A DNA stretch of 64,000 nucleotides from Gordonia rubripertincta. Lineage in GTDB: Bacteria > Actinomycetota > Actinomycetes > Mycobacteriales > Mycobacteriaceae. Under the pieces are notes generated by a model, which was not told the DNA's origin, did not search any database, and saw only the letters and a program-made list of their open reading frames with translations. Location: NCBI RefSeq assembly GCF_038024875.1, contig NZ_CP136136.1, forward strand, positions 1,550,001 to 1,614,000, read 5' to 3'. This document shows positions 1-8,391 of the stretch, one piece after another. Numbering within the stretch: the first letter of the stretch is position 1; each line of letters starts with the position of its first letter. The position numbers and the translations under genes are program-made.

Positions 1-1
1 G

Positions 2-334
2 ATCCTCATCGGCCGGGCAGCCGGCTGGGACGCGAAGGTGCTGCCCGCGGCACTGGTGCCGCCGATGCTCCTGTCGCGTCTTGTACTCGGCGTTCACTAT
101 CCGACAGACGTCACCGCGGGTGCCGCGATCGGTGCCGCGAGCGCAGCGGCCGTCATCGCGGGCGATAAGGTGCTGCTCGAACCCACCCGGAATGCTCCGG
201 CCTCAGGACGTGCCCGCCGCGCGGCGCGCGCCCTGACCCGGCTCGGCCTCACGGCCGCGGTGCCCGGCGGGCCGCTGCGACTCGCCGCGTCCCCCGTCAT
301 CGCACGGGTGACACGACACAGGGAGAGTGCATGA
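2..334 (+). CDS. PAP2-family phosphatase, C-terminal part (Rv3807c-type, 5' end outside window)
   Basis: The reading frame is open from base 2 and ends at 334, so only the last ~110 residues are present. They include the PAP2 signature SRLVLGVHYPTDV (SR...GxHxxxDV, the catalytic His and Asp of motif 3), a following hydrophobic segment and a basic tail. In mycobacteria the homologue beside ubiA (Rv3807c) is the proposed phosphatase that dephosphorylates decaprenylphosphoryl-5-phosphoribose on the way to decaprenylphosphoryl-arabinose. Its stop overlaps the ubiA start by four bases (ATGA), which implies one transcript and translational coupling. Family assignment is firm from the motif; the substrate is inferred from position. 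Confidence 0.85.
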   Translation: MLIGRAAGWDAKVLPAALVPPMLLSRLVLGVHYPTDVTAGAAIGAASAAAVIAGDKVLLEPTRNAPASGRARRAARALTRLGLTAAVPGGPLRLAASPVIARVTRHRESA

Positions 335-1254
335 GCGAGGAGCCGATCGAGCACGGGAAGGTCGCCGGGCCCCCGAAGAACCTGGCCACCGGGCTGATCA
401 AGGCGATCCGTCCGCGGCAGTGGGTGAAGAACGTCCTGGTGCTCGCCGCACCGCTGGCCGCCGGCAACATCACCGACGCCTCGGTGCTGGCCTCCGCCGG
501 CATCGCCTTCGTCGCGTTCTGCCTCGCCGCGTCGAGCATCTACCTGGTCAACGACGCGATGGACGTCGAGTCCGACCGTAATCACCCGACCAAGCGGTTC
601 CGTCCCATCGCCGCGGGCGTGGTCCCGGTGCCGCTGGCCTACGGCCTCGCCGCGGTGCTGCTGGCCGCCTCGATCGGGATCTCGTTCCTCGCGAACTGGC
701 AGACCGCGGTCGTCATCGCGATCTACCTGATCATCCAGCTCGGCTACTGCTTCGGCCTCAAGAACCAGGCCGTCATCGACATTTGCATCGTGTCGTCGGG
801 CTTCCTGCTGCGCGCGATCGCCGGTGGCGTCGCGGCCGAGATCGTGCTGTCGCAGTGGTTCTTGCTCGTCATGGCCTTCGGTTCGCTGTTCATGGCCGCC
901 GGCAAGCGGTACGCCGAGCTGCAGCTCGCCGAGCGCACCGGCGCCAAGATCCGCAAGGCGCTGCAGTACTACACCACGACCTACCTGCGATTCGTCTGGA
1001 CGCTGTCGGCCACGGCCGTGGTGGTCTTCTACGGACTCTGGGCGTTCGACAAGGGCGCCGAAAACCATGACACGAACGTCGCCTACGCGATCTCGATGGT
1101 GCCGTTCACTGTCGCGATCCTGCGTTATGCGGTCGATGTCGACGGTGGCGCCGCAGGTGAGCCCGAGGAGATCGCCCTCGGCGACCGCATTCTGCAGCTG
1201 CTGGCCGTGGCCTGGTTAGTATGCGTGGGTGTCGCGGTCTATGCAGTCAATTGA
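331..1254 (+). CDS. ubiA: Decaprenyl-phosphate phosphoribosyltransferase (UbiA prenyltransferase family)
   Basis: A 307-residue polytopic membrane protein of the UbiA family. It transfers 5-phosphoribose from PRPP to decaprenyl phosphate, the first committed step to the arabinose donor DPA used by all arabinosyltransferases in this window. The first Asp-rich motif is visible as NDAMDVESDRNHPTKR (residues ~72-87, NDxxDxxxD). About eight to nine hydrophobic segments follow. A short cytosolic N-terminus precedes RPRQWVKN, typical of the mycobacterial Rv3806c type. The start overlaps the upstream phosphatase stop and the 3' end overlaps the aftB start, so phosphatase-ubiA-aftB form a tight operon. 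Length matches the family (~300 residues). Confidence 0.95.
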   Translation: MSEEPIEHGKVAGPPKNLATGLIKAIRPRQWVKNVLVLAAPLAAGNITDASVLASAGIAFVAFCLAASSIYLVNDAMDVESDRNHPTKRFRPIAAGVVPVPLAYGLAAVLLAASIGISFLANWQTAVVIAIYLIIQLGYCFGLKNQAVIDICIVSSGFLLRAIAGGVAAEIVLSQWFLLVMAFGSLFMAAGKRYAELQLAERTGAKIRKALQYYTTTYLRFVWTLSATAVVVFYGLWAFDKGAENHDTNVAYAISMVPFTVAILRYAVDVDGGAAGEPEEIALGDRILQLLAVAWLVCVGVAVYAVN

Positions 1255-3339
1255 CGGTCTGCAATCCACCGACGGTGTCGGTACCGATGCCGTCGACGAC
1301 CCCGAGGTAAAGGGCCCTCGCGCGACGGGCGTGCCCGTGGTCGACAAGGCTCGTCGGCGTCTCGCGGCGGCCAGTTTCCTGATCGGCGCCGTCGCCGTCA
1401 GCACGTTCTTCGCCGTCGGCGCCTGGCAGCGCCGGTGGATCGCCGACGACGGTCTGATCGTGCTGCGCACGCTGCGGAACCTCTTCGCCGGCAACGGGCC
1501 GGTGTTCAACGCGGGCGAACGCGTCGAGGCGAACACCTCGACCGCCTGGACCTATCTGCTGTGGTTCTGGGCGTGGGTCACCGATGGCCAGCTCGAGTAC
1601 GTCGCCCTCTGGGGTGGCCCTGGTGTGCTCGGTCGCCGCGATCCCGATCGCCATGTACGGCAGCGCACGTCTCTACGGCAACCGCCTCGGCGGCCTCACC
1701 GGTGACGGTTGGACGCTGCTGCTCCCGTTCGGTGCCATCATCTATATCGCCCTCCCGCCGGCCCGCGACTTCGCGACGAGCGGTCTGGAGAACGGCCTCT
1801 GCATCTTCTGGGCCGCAGTCCTGTGGTGTCAGCTCGTCGCCTGGGCCCGACGCGGTCCGCAGACGACGCGTCGAGCGTCGGCGGCAACGCTCGCGCTCGC
1901 ATTCACCGCAGGTCTCGCACCCCTGGTCCGGCCCGAACTCACCGTGTTCGGCGGACTGGTGCTCCTGCTGGTCTTCTTCGCGCCGCTCGGCTGGAAGATG
2001 CGCCTCGGCGTGGCCGTGGTCGCCGGAGCCCTGCCGGTGGGCTATCAGATCTTCCGGATGGGGTACTACGCCCTGCTGGTCCCCAACCCGGCGGTCGCCA
2101 AGGACGCCAGCGGCGCCAAGTGGGAGCAGGGTTTCGCCTACCTCACCAACCTGTTCGGTCCGTACGTGCTCCTGCTGCCGGTCGTGATGGCCGTCGTCGC
2201 CGGCGTGATCCTCGTCGTCGGGGCGCGTCTGCGCCGCGATGCCGGCACGACCACCGCGGACCCGGCCACCGTCGACCCCGGCCGCTCCCGTCTGGGCGCG
2301 CTGTCGGCCCGGCTCCAGTCGTCGACGGCCGTGGTGTCCGTGGTCGTCGTGGCCGGTCTCATCCTGATCGTCTACTGGATGCGTCAGGGTGGCGACTTCA
2401 TGCACGGCCGCGTGCTGCTCGTGCCGCTGTTCGTCACGCTGCTCCCGCTCATGGTCGTACCGCTGACGGTTCCCGCGCATCTGGGGTGCCGCCTTCGGTC
2501 GGCGTCGTGCCGCGCAGGAGTCGGTCATCGACGACGAGCCCGAGCCCGTCGAGGTGTCGCCGGCCGAACGTCGCCGGACCCGCGTCGGACTGGCCGGTGC
2601 GGTCGCCATGGCCGGCCTGTGGATCACGGTCCTGGTCTGGGGGATCAGCACCCACGCGAACGTGCTGCCCAACGCCGGCATCGACATCGGCCGCAGCGGC
2701 ATCGTCGACGAGCGTCGCTTCTACGTGACGAACATGGGCAACGAGAACCCGGTGACCGCCGAGGACTATCTCGCCTACCCGCGCATGAGCGCGATGGTCG
2801 AGAAGATCGACAAGTATCGCGAGGAGGGCGGCGTCATCCTGCCGTCGTTCAACTACGACGAGTGGTACGTCGCGCAGTTGCCCGCGGTGATGCCCAAGGG
2901 GGCCGAGCGTCAGGTGACGGTCTACTTCCTCAATCTCGGTATGACGAGCATGAACGCGCCGCTCGACGTGCGCGTCATCGACCAGATGGGTCTGGCGTAT
3001 CCGCTCGCGGCACACACCGAGCGACTCGAGGACGGCCGCATCGGGCACGACAAGATCCTGCCCAGCGAATGGGTTGTCGCCGAGGCCGGGGCCTATCCGC
3101 GCAAGCCGGTTCTGCCGGGGTACCTCGACGAGGACCTCGTCCGCCAGGCGCAGGTGGCCCTGCAGTGCCCCGAGACCAAGGACCGGTTCGCATCCTTCGA
3201 GGGAGAGTGGTCGTTCAGCCGCTTCAAGCACAATCTGAAGCAGGCGTTCACGTTCAACAGCTATCGGATCCAGCGGGAGCCGGAGTACGAGATCGCCCGG
3301 TGCGGACTCGAGATGCCGCCGCCCGTGAACCCGGAGTAG
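1229..3339 (+). pseudogene. aftB: AftB-type terminal beta-(1->2) arabinofuranosyltransferase, reading frame broken twice in this sequence
   Basis: The homologue of Rv3805c (AftB), which caps arabinan with the terminal beta-1,2 arabinose, is spread over three frames. Segment one runs from GTG 1229 (or ATG 1241) to ~1611, segment two from ~1611 to ~2483, and segment three from ~2485 to 3339. Dropping one G from each GGGG run (1611-1614 and 2483-2486) restores one protein of ~702 residues. It has an N-terminal GT-C membrane region (IADDGLIVLRTLRN carries the Asp pair) and a soluble C-terminal domain ending in CGLEMPPP. Both breaks sit in the octamer CTGGGGTG, also the site of two other frameshifts here. 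Because aftB works with the intact genes around it, I infer sequence error, but a real pseudogene cannot be excluded from the sequence alone. Confidence 0.85.
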
Positions 3340-3527
3340 AGGGCCGGGCGGTACGCGGGTGTGCGCGACCGTGGCACACGAACCCAAGCAAATGCACAGA
3401 AAACCCGTACTCTGCACTGAGGACTTGCCCCAGAACATCTCGGATCGGTAACGTCCCGGCTTCAGAGGCCGATAATCCGATCGTGACCGAGCTGTCCTGG
3501 AGTATCGGGGCAGGCTCGGTGGCGGGG

Positions 3528-3545
3528 TTGTGATCGCGATCACAA
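3528..3545. promoter_or_regulatory. CRP/GlxR-type binding site upstream of mycolyltransferase gene
   Basis: The 393-base gap 3340-3732 contains an 18-base perfect palindrome, TTGTGATCGCGATCACAA. Its core TGTGA-N6-TCACA (3529-3544) is an exact match to the consensus shared by E. coli CRP, mycobacterial Crp (Rv3676) and corynebacterial GlxR. It lies ~190 bases ahead of the fbp start at 3733. I see no other gene in the gap; a ribosome-binding stretch (GAGGGAGA) precedes the start. Binding is inferred from the motif only. Confidence 0.7.
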
Positions 3546-3732
3546 GGTTTGTCAGGTTCGGGGGCATCGAATAGGCTCGCCGACGGCGAATCGCATGCGA
3601 GATCGGCTCGGAAACCATCGTCGCGCCGCGCACGCGCGGGGACGAGAGATGTGAGACGCACAAGAACCGGTCGGGTTCCGCGGGAGGTAGGACCTCCGGC
3701 GATCCGATCGGCCGAAGAGGGAGATTCTGTAC

Positions 3733-4722
3733 ATGCGTGAAGCTGCCACTCAGGCGAACAAGCCTGCGCGCGGCCGGATGGGGAACCGGCTGATCGCCGC
3801 ACTCGTCGCCGTGCTGACAGTTGTGGGTCTGACCGGCGTGGTCGCCGGACAGGCCACCGCCCGCATCGGCGGAACGCAGATCGGCAAGCAGGAGTTCTTC
3901 ATCAACGGCTGCGGAATGCCCGATGTGAAGGTCCGCGCCTGGAAGAAGCCGGGCAACTACAAGACCGTCATCCTGCTCGACGGCATGCGCGCCCAGTACG
4001 ACTACAACGGCTGGGAGATCAACACCAACGTCCAGGAGATGGTGAAGTCCGGCGTCAACGTCGTCGAGCCCATCGGTGGACCGGCCAGCTTCTACACCGA
4101 CTGGGACGCACCCAGTAACTTCAACGGCCAGAAGTACCGGTACCGCTGGAATTGCGCCATCACCAAGTCGCTGGTCGGCGCCCTCGACAAGCGCGGCTTC
4201 CGCGTCGGCCCGTCGAAGCGTTACGCGATCATGGGTCTGTCGATGGGCGGTAACGCCGCTCTCGTCATCGGTGCGCAGAACCGCCAGCACTTCGACCGTG
4301 CCGGCTCGCTGTCGGGCTACAACTTCCTGAGCGCCCCCGGCATGCGCACCGCGCTGCGCCTGGCGATGTTCGATGTCGATCCCAAGCCGTGGAACATCGA
4401 CGCGATGTGGGGTCCGCCGTGGAGCATCCGCTGGTTCCAGAACGATCCTTTCTGGAACATCGGCAACATGCGCGGCATGAAGATCTTCGTGGGCTCGGGC
4501 AACGGTCTCTTCGGCAAGTACAACGCGCTGCCCAACGTCTTCGACGACCTGTTCAAGGGATCGACGCTGGAGCTGCTGGCGTTCACCCAGTCGAAGGCCT
4601 TCGAGGCTGCCGCGTTCGTCCAGGGCGTGCCGCTCATGACGTACTACGCCAACGGCACCCACGCCTGGGGTTACTGGCAGGACATGGTCTGGAACGCCAA
4701 GAACCGCGGCTTCTTCCGTTGA
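3733..4722 (+). CDS. Antigen 85-type mycolyltransferase
   Basis: A 329-residue secreted alpha/beta hydrolase of the esterase D/antigen 85 family. It moves mycolate between trehalose monomycolate molecules or onto arabinogalactan outside the membrane. A signal sequence with a basic start and hydrophobic core (residues ~16-43, ending ATA-R) precedes the mature domain. The nucleophile is Ser170 in GLSMGG, and the catalytic His is about residue 310 (NGTHAWGYW). It holds the position of Rv3804c (fbpA) between aftB and a second mycolyltransferase. A strong terminator follows (4753-4789) and a CRP-type site precedes, so it probably has its own promoter. Which Ag85 paralogue it matches cannot be settled here. 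Confidence 0.93.
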   Translation: MREAATQANKPARGRMGNRLIAALVAVLTVVGLTGVVAGQATARIGGTQIGKQEFFINGCGMPDVKVRAWKKPGNYKTVILLDGMRAQYDYNGWEINTNVQEMVKSGVNVVEPIGGPASFYTDWDAPSNFNGQKYRYRWNCAITKSLVGALDKRGFRVGPSKRYAIMGLSMGGNAALVIGAQNRQHFDRAGSLSGYNFLSAPGMRTALRLAMFDVDPKPWNIDAMWGPPWSIRWFQNDPFWNIGNMRGMKIFVGSGNGLFGKYNALPNVFDDLFKGSTLELLAFTQSKAFEAAAFVQGVPLMTYYANGTHAWGYWQDMVWNAKNRGFFR

Positions 4723-4752
4723 TCGGCAACAGACCGGCCTGACACGGCCTTC

Positions 4753-4789
4753 ACGACGCCCCGTCCGGGATTCCCGGGCGGGGCGTCGT
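4753..4789 (+). terminator. Rho-independent-type hairpin after first mycolyltransferase
   Basis: Perfect 11-base arms ACGACGCCCCG (4753-4763) and CGGGGCGTCGT (4779-4789) close over a further CCGGG/CCCGG stem with a three-base loop. It lies 30 bases past the stop of the upstream gene. The following tract is only mildly T-rich (CGTTCTC), as is usual in high-GC actinobacteria. It separates the two mycolyltransferase genes into two units. Confidence 0.75.
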
Positions 4790-4997
4790 CGTTCTCGGCA
4801 ACGAATTGCGGCGGGCCCGTCGGTATCAACTGTCACACAAATCCCACGAGTCACAGCGTGGCGTTGGGACATCCGGGTCTGATTGCGTGTAAGAAACTCC
4901 TGAGGCGTTTGGTATTGATGATGCAGTTGTGACTGACGGGGAATCGGTCAGAACGTGCGGACGCCGTTGTACTGGGTTGAAGGAGTTCTGGAGAGTT

Positions 4998-6473
4998 ATG
5001 CGGCGAAACAGTGGTACCCGACCGTTCGGTGCGCGAGTGACCTGGCGAACGGTGATGGCCGCCGTGGTGGCGATCGTGGCCGTGATGACGCTTGTCGTGG
5101 GTCAGGGACTCGCGGGCGCCGAGCCCGCCCCGGCACCCGCCCCGGCCCCGGCCTCGCCGGCTGCGCCCCCGGCTTCTCCGGCTGCACCGCCCTCGGCGCC
5201 CCCGTCGTCGGCGGCTCCGGCAGCCGCACCGGCCCCGGTTCCGCCGGGGAAGGTGACCAACACCTACTGGTACACCGATCGCCGCGTCGCCCTGTGGGTG
5301 TACTCGCCGTCGATGAACACCAACATCCAGGTGCAGATCCTCCTCGCGCGTGACTGGCACGCCAAGCCCAAGGAGAAGTTCCCGCAGCTGACGATGCTCG
5401 ACGGTCTGCGCGCGCAGGACGATCAGAGCGGCTGGGTTCTCAACACCAAGATCGTCGACTTCTACAAGGACAAGAACGTCAACGTCATCCTGCCGATCGG
5501 TGGCGAGTCGAGCTTCTACACCGATTGGAAGGAACCCGACCGCGGCAAGAACTACAAGTGGGAGACGTTCCTGATGCGGGAACTGCCGCCCATTCTCGAG
5601 AACGACTGGCGCTCCACGGACGTTCGCGGCATCGAGGGTCTGTCGATGGGTGGCTCGGCCGCGATGATGCTGGCCGCGCGCAATCCCGGCTTCTACAAGT
5701 TCGCCGCGTCGTTCTCCGGCATCCTGCAGTTCAGCTCCTTCGGTATGCCGCAGGCGATCCAGTTCGCCGTCCGTGACGGCGGCGGCTACGACTCGATGAA
5801 GATGTTCGGTCCGCCCTCCGACCCGGCCTGGAAGGAGCACGACCCGTACGTCCTCGCCGACAAGCTGCAGGGCACGAGTCTCTACGTATCCTCCGGCAAC
5901 GGCATGGTCGGCCCACACGACAAGCCGTCGGACATCCCGCTGCTCGCGACCAACTACTCGGGCGTCGGCCTGGAGATGCTCAGCCGCGTCACGTCGCAGC
6001 AGTTCGCGGTCCAGTTGAACCGCAAGGGGATTCCGGGCCAGGCGGTCTACCGCCCGTCCGGAACGCACACCTGGCCGTACTGGGAGTTCGAGATGATGCA
6101 GGCGTGGCCGCAGGCCGCGGCAGCCCTCGGCCTTTCGCGAGACGCGGTCGCCTGCCGGGTGGACGGCGCCTTCCGCAAGCTCTGGGATGCCAACAAGGGC
6201 GACCTGGGCGGCTGCCTGACGCCGGCCTACGGCGTCCCCGGTGGCAAGGCCCAGGACTTCGCCAACGGCCGTATCTTCACCGGCCCGAAGGGTCCGAAGA
6301 TCGTGACCGGCGCCATCGGCGGTGCCTACGTGGCGGCCGGCGGTCCGGGCGGGCGTCTCGGCAAGCCGGTTAGCAACGAGGAACCGACCCGCGACGGCAA
6401 GGGCCGGGTCAACTACTTCGAGCACGGCCGCATCACCTGGACGGCCAAGGACGGCACGGAGGTCCTCAAGTGA
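4998..6473 (+). CDS. Antigen 85-type mycolyltransferase with C-terminal LGFP repeat
   Basis: A 491-residue secreted mycolyltransferase. The start at ATG 4998 is chosen because GGAGAG sits just ahead and a signal anchor (MAAVVAIVAVMTLVVGQGLAGA) follows at once; an upstream in-frame start at 4929 would add an unlikely leader. A Pro/Ala-rich linker (~residues 42-83) precedes the esterase domain, with nucleophile Ser216 (GLSMGG) and His357 (SGTHTWPYW). The C-terminal ~120 residues end in a glycine-rich LGFP-type repeat (GGPGGRLGKPVSNE...YFEHGRITW), a module thought to hold proteins to the mycolate wall, as in corynebacterial PS1. It occupies the Rv3803c position, but that protein lacks such a tail. 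Confidence 0.92.
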   Translation: MRRNSGTRPFGARVTWRTVMAAVVAIVAVMTLVVGQGLAGAEPAPAPAPAPASPAAPPASPAAPPSAPPSSAAPAAAPAPVPPGKVTNTYWYTDRRVALWVYSPSMNTNIQVQILLARDWHAKPKEKFPQLTMLDGLRAQDDQSGWVLNTKIVDFYKDKNVNVILPIGGESSFYTDWKEPDRGKNYKWETFLMRELPPILENDWRSTDVRGIEGLSMGGSAAMMLAARNPGFYKFAASFSGILQFSSFGMPQAIQFAVRDGGGYDSMKMFGPPSDPAWKEHDPYVLADKLQGTSLYVSSGNGMVGPHDKPSDIPLLATNYSGVGLEMLSRVTSQQFAVQLNRKGIPGQAVYRPSGTHTWPYWEFEMMQAWPQAAAALGLSRDAVACRVDGAFRKLWDANKGDLGGCLTPAYGVPGGKAQDFANGRIFTGPKGPKIVTGAIGGAYVAAGGPGGRLGKPVSNEEPTRDGKGRVNYFEHGRITWTAKDGTEVLK

Positions 6474-6656
6474 GGCCTTAACCTCGATCGCACGTGTGCG
6501 GGCGCTGAGACTTCGCTGAGGAATCGAGGTGTTCGCGCAGGTCGCGCCGGTGGGCGGGATCGTCGGGGTGTGTTGGGACGGTAGCCTGGCGGGGCGTGCG
6601 GTGCAGTGTCCGACTGTGCCGCGTCCGGCGGGATAGAGGTTCGACAGGAAGTGGCG

Positions 6657-7205
6657 ATGACAACGAAGTGTGCTCGGCTGGTGCTGCCCTTGGCGGGACT
6701 CGCACTCGCGCTCGGTTCGGTCTCGGCGTGCTCCGACGATTCGACGGCCAGTGCGCCGATCACCAACAACCCGGTCACCACCACGTCGCTGTACTCGGCC
6801 GCGGGTTCGTCCACGCCCGCGTCGGGTTCGGCCTCGGCCGAGCCGACCACCAAGGTCTCGGACGCGCCGTCGGGCACCGCTTCGCAGCTGCCCGAGACCG
6901 AGCCCAATCCGAGCACCAAGGTCCCGGACGACTTCCCGGGGCCGAATGGTGCTCCGCTCGACGCCAAGGCCAAGGCCTACCTCGCGGCGCTGAAGGCGGA
7001 CAACGTCACCTTCATGGGCGACAGCGACCACTCCGTCTCGCTCACCATGGCAAAGTACGTGTGCGGCGCCAAACAGAAGGGCACCGACCCGGGCATGGTG
7101 AAGGCCTTCGTCACCGCATCGGTCGGGCCGGGCACAAAGACCGTCGAAGAGGCGAACACCAAGGCCGACAAGGTGATTCGCGCGGCAGAACAGCACTACT
7201 GCTGA
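6657..7205 (+). CDS. DUF732-domain lipoprotein
   Basis: A 183-residue exported lipoprotein of unknown function. Start ATG 6657 (AGGAAG seven bases ahead) gives a classic lipoprotein signal: basic N-terminus, LVLPLAGLALALG core, and lipobox VSAC with the lipidated Cys near residue 22. A Ser/Thr/Pro-rich spacer follows. The C-terminal ~80 residues (AKAYLAALKADNVTF...VCGAKQKGTDPGM...AAEQHYC) match the DUF732 pattern common in mycobacterial exported proteins, with a Cys pair that could form a disulfide. It ends one base before the culp6 GTG, so the two are surely co-transcribed. This gene is absent between the matching genes of M. tuberculosis. No enzyme motif is seen. Confidence 0.82.
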   Translation: MTTKCARLVLPLAGLALALGSVSACSDDSTASAPITNNPVTTTSLYSAAGSSTPASGSASAEPTTKVSDAPSGTASQLPETEPNPSTKVPDDFPGPNGAPLDAKAKAYLAALKADNVTFMGDSDHSVSLTMAKYVCGAKQKGTDPGMVKAFVTASVGPGTKTVEEANTKADKVIRAAEQHYC

Positions 7206-7206
7206 C

Positions 7207-8214
7207 GTGATGGCCAGACGCACCGCGGGTCGCGCTCGGAAGAGCCCCGCCCGGCGGTTGGGGAAGTTCTCCCTCTTCCTGCTCGCGCTCGCGGTCATCG
7301 CGATCGTGCTCATCGTGCTGCTCGTCCTGGTCTGGCTGAAGCCCGGACCGGTCCCGCCGATCGGACCCCAGACGCCGTCGACCCCGTCGAAGGAACGTCC
7401 AGAGGCGCAGCCCGCGGACTGTCCCGATGTGCTGACCGTGGTGATCCCCGGCACCTGGGAGTCGAGTCCGACCGACGACCCGTACGCGCCCTCGGCCAAC
7501 CCGAACTCGCTGATGTTGCGGGTCTCACGCGCGTTGTCGAAGGAGTTCGACTCGTCACGGACCGAGATTTACACGGTGCCCTACACCGCACAGTTCCGGA
7601 ATCCGACGAACCTCGCCGACCGTCAGGCCGACTACAACGTCTCGCGCACACAGGGGTACCAGCGTGCGGCCGGCAAGATCATCAACACCAACAAGCGCTG
7701 CCCGCTCACCAGCTACGTGCTCATGGGCTTCAGTCAGGGCGCGGTGATCGCGGGCGATCTCGCCAGCAACATCGGCAACGGCCGGGGTGTGCTCGAAGAC
7801 GGTGATCAGGATCTCGTTCTCGGAGTCGGACTCATCGCCGACGGGCGTCGTCAGCCTGGCAAGCAGAACGACGTGGACCCCAGCCCAGACGGCGTCGGCG
7901 CCGAGATCGCGCTCGGCGGCATGGGCAACATCGTCCCCGGCATCACCATGACCGGCCCGCGCAACGGCGGCTTCGGCGACCTCGAGGACCGCGTGCAGTC
8001 CATCTGTGCGCCAGGCGATCTCATCTGCGATTCGCCGACGGTCCTCAATCCGCTCGCCGCCGTGTCGAAGCTGGCCAATGCCGCGAGCAACCCGATCCAC
8101 GCGATGTATGCCACCCCCAAGTACTGGGAGGCCGACGGTCGCACCGCGACCCAGTGGATGTACGCGTGGGCTCGGGATCTCATCGACGAGGCCCCGCGTC
8201 CCGCGCACGAGTGA
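7207..8214 (+). CDS. culp6: Cutinase-like phospholipase/thioesterase Culp6 (Rv3802c type)
   Basis: A 335-residue membrane-anchored serine hydrolase. The N-terminus is basic and followed by one strong transmembrane anchor (FSLFLLALAVIAIVLIVLLVLVW is its hydrophobic region, residues ~22-44), then a Pro-rich linker and a cutinase fold. The nucleophile is Ser176 in GFSQGA; the general-base Asp is probably in GDLICD and the His in NPIHAMY (about residue 298). In mycobacteria Rv3802c is an essential periplasmic phospholipase A/thioesterase linked to mycolate and envelope lipid homeostasis. GTG 7207 and ATG 7210 are both possible starts. It follows the DUF732 lipoprotein gene after one base; fadD32, its usual neighbour, lies beyond an inserted oxidoreductase gene. 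Confidence 0.92.
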   Translation: MMARRTAGRARKSPARRLGKFSLFLLALAVIAIVLIVLLVLVWLKPGPVPPIGPQTPSTPSKERPEAQPADCPDVLTVVIPGTWESSPTDDPYAPSANPNSLMLRVSRALSKEFDSSRTEIYTVPYTAQFRNPTNLADRQADYNVSRTQGYQRAAGKIINTNKRCPLTSYVLMGFSQGAVIAGDLASNIGNGRGVLEDGDQDLVLGVGLIADGRRQPGKQNDVDPSPDGVGAEIALGGMGNIVPGITMTGPRNGGFGDLEDRVQSICAPGDLICDSPTVLNPLAAVSKLANAASNPIHAMYATPKYWEADGRTATQWMYAWARDLIDEAPRPAHE

Positions 8215-8391
8215 CCCCTCGACGTCCCGCGGTCGGCGAACTCGCGGTAACCCGGTCGCCAACACCACCGATTCGTTTTGCGGGGCCGTCACGCTGCATT
8301 AACGTGTTGGGCTGGCCCGGGCTTCGTCCGGGCGAACGACACAGGATGCCGGACGGCGTCCTCGACGGCCGGACACGAGGAGAGGACAGCG

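Noticed and set aside
3361..3392. GTGTG...CACAC inverted repeat just after aftB, considered as another CRP-type site
   Set aside because: The arm spacing is 11 bases instead of six and the half-sites lack the TGTGA/TCACA form.
1584..3533. A single 649-codon frame that looks like a complete protein of its own
   Set aside because: Only its first ~300 residues continue the AftB sequence; the rest is out-of-frame Arg-rich text covering the true AftB C-terminus.
5125..5240. Repetitive sequence in the second mycolyltransferase gene, at first suspected as a tandem DNA repeat
   Set aside because: It is an imperfect Pro/Ala-coding linker with varied codons, not an exact DNA repeat.
4851..7499. An 882-codon minus-strand frame opposite the second mycolyltransferase and culp6
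   Set aside because: Low-complexity Arg/Gly runs, no motif, and it spans three well-supported plus-strand genes and their gaps.
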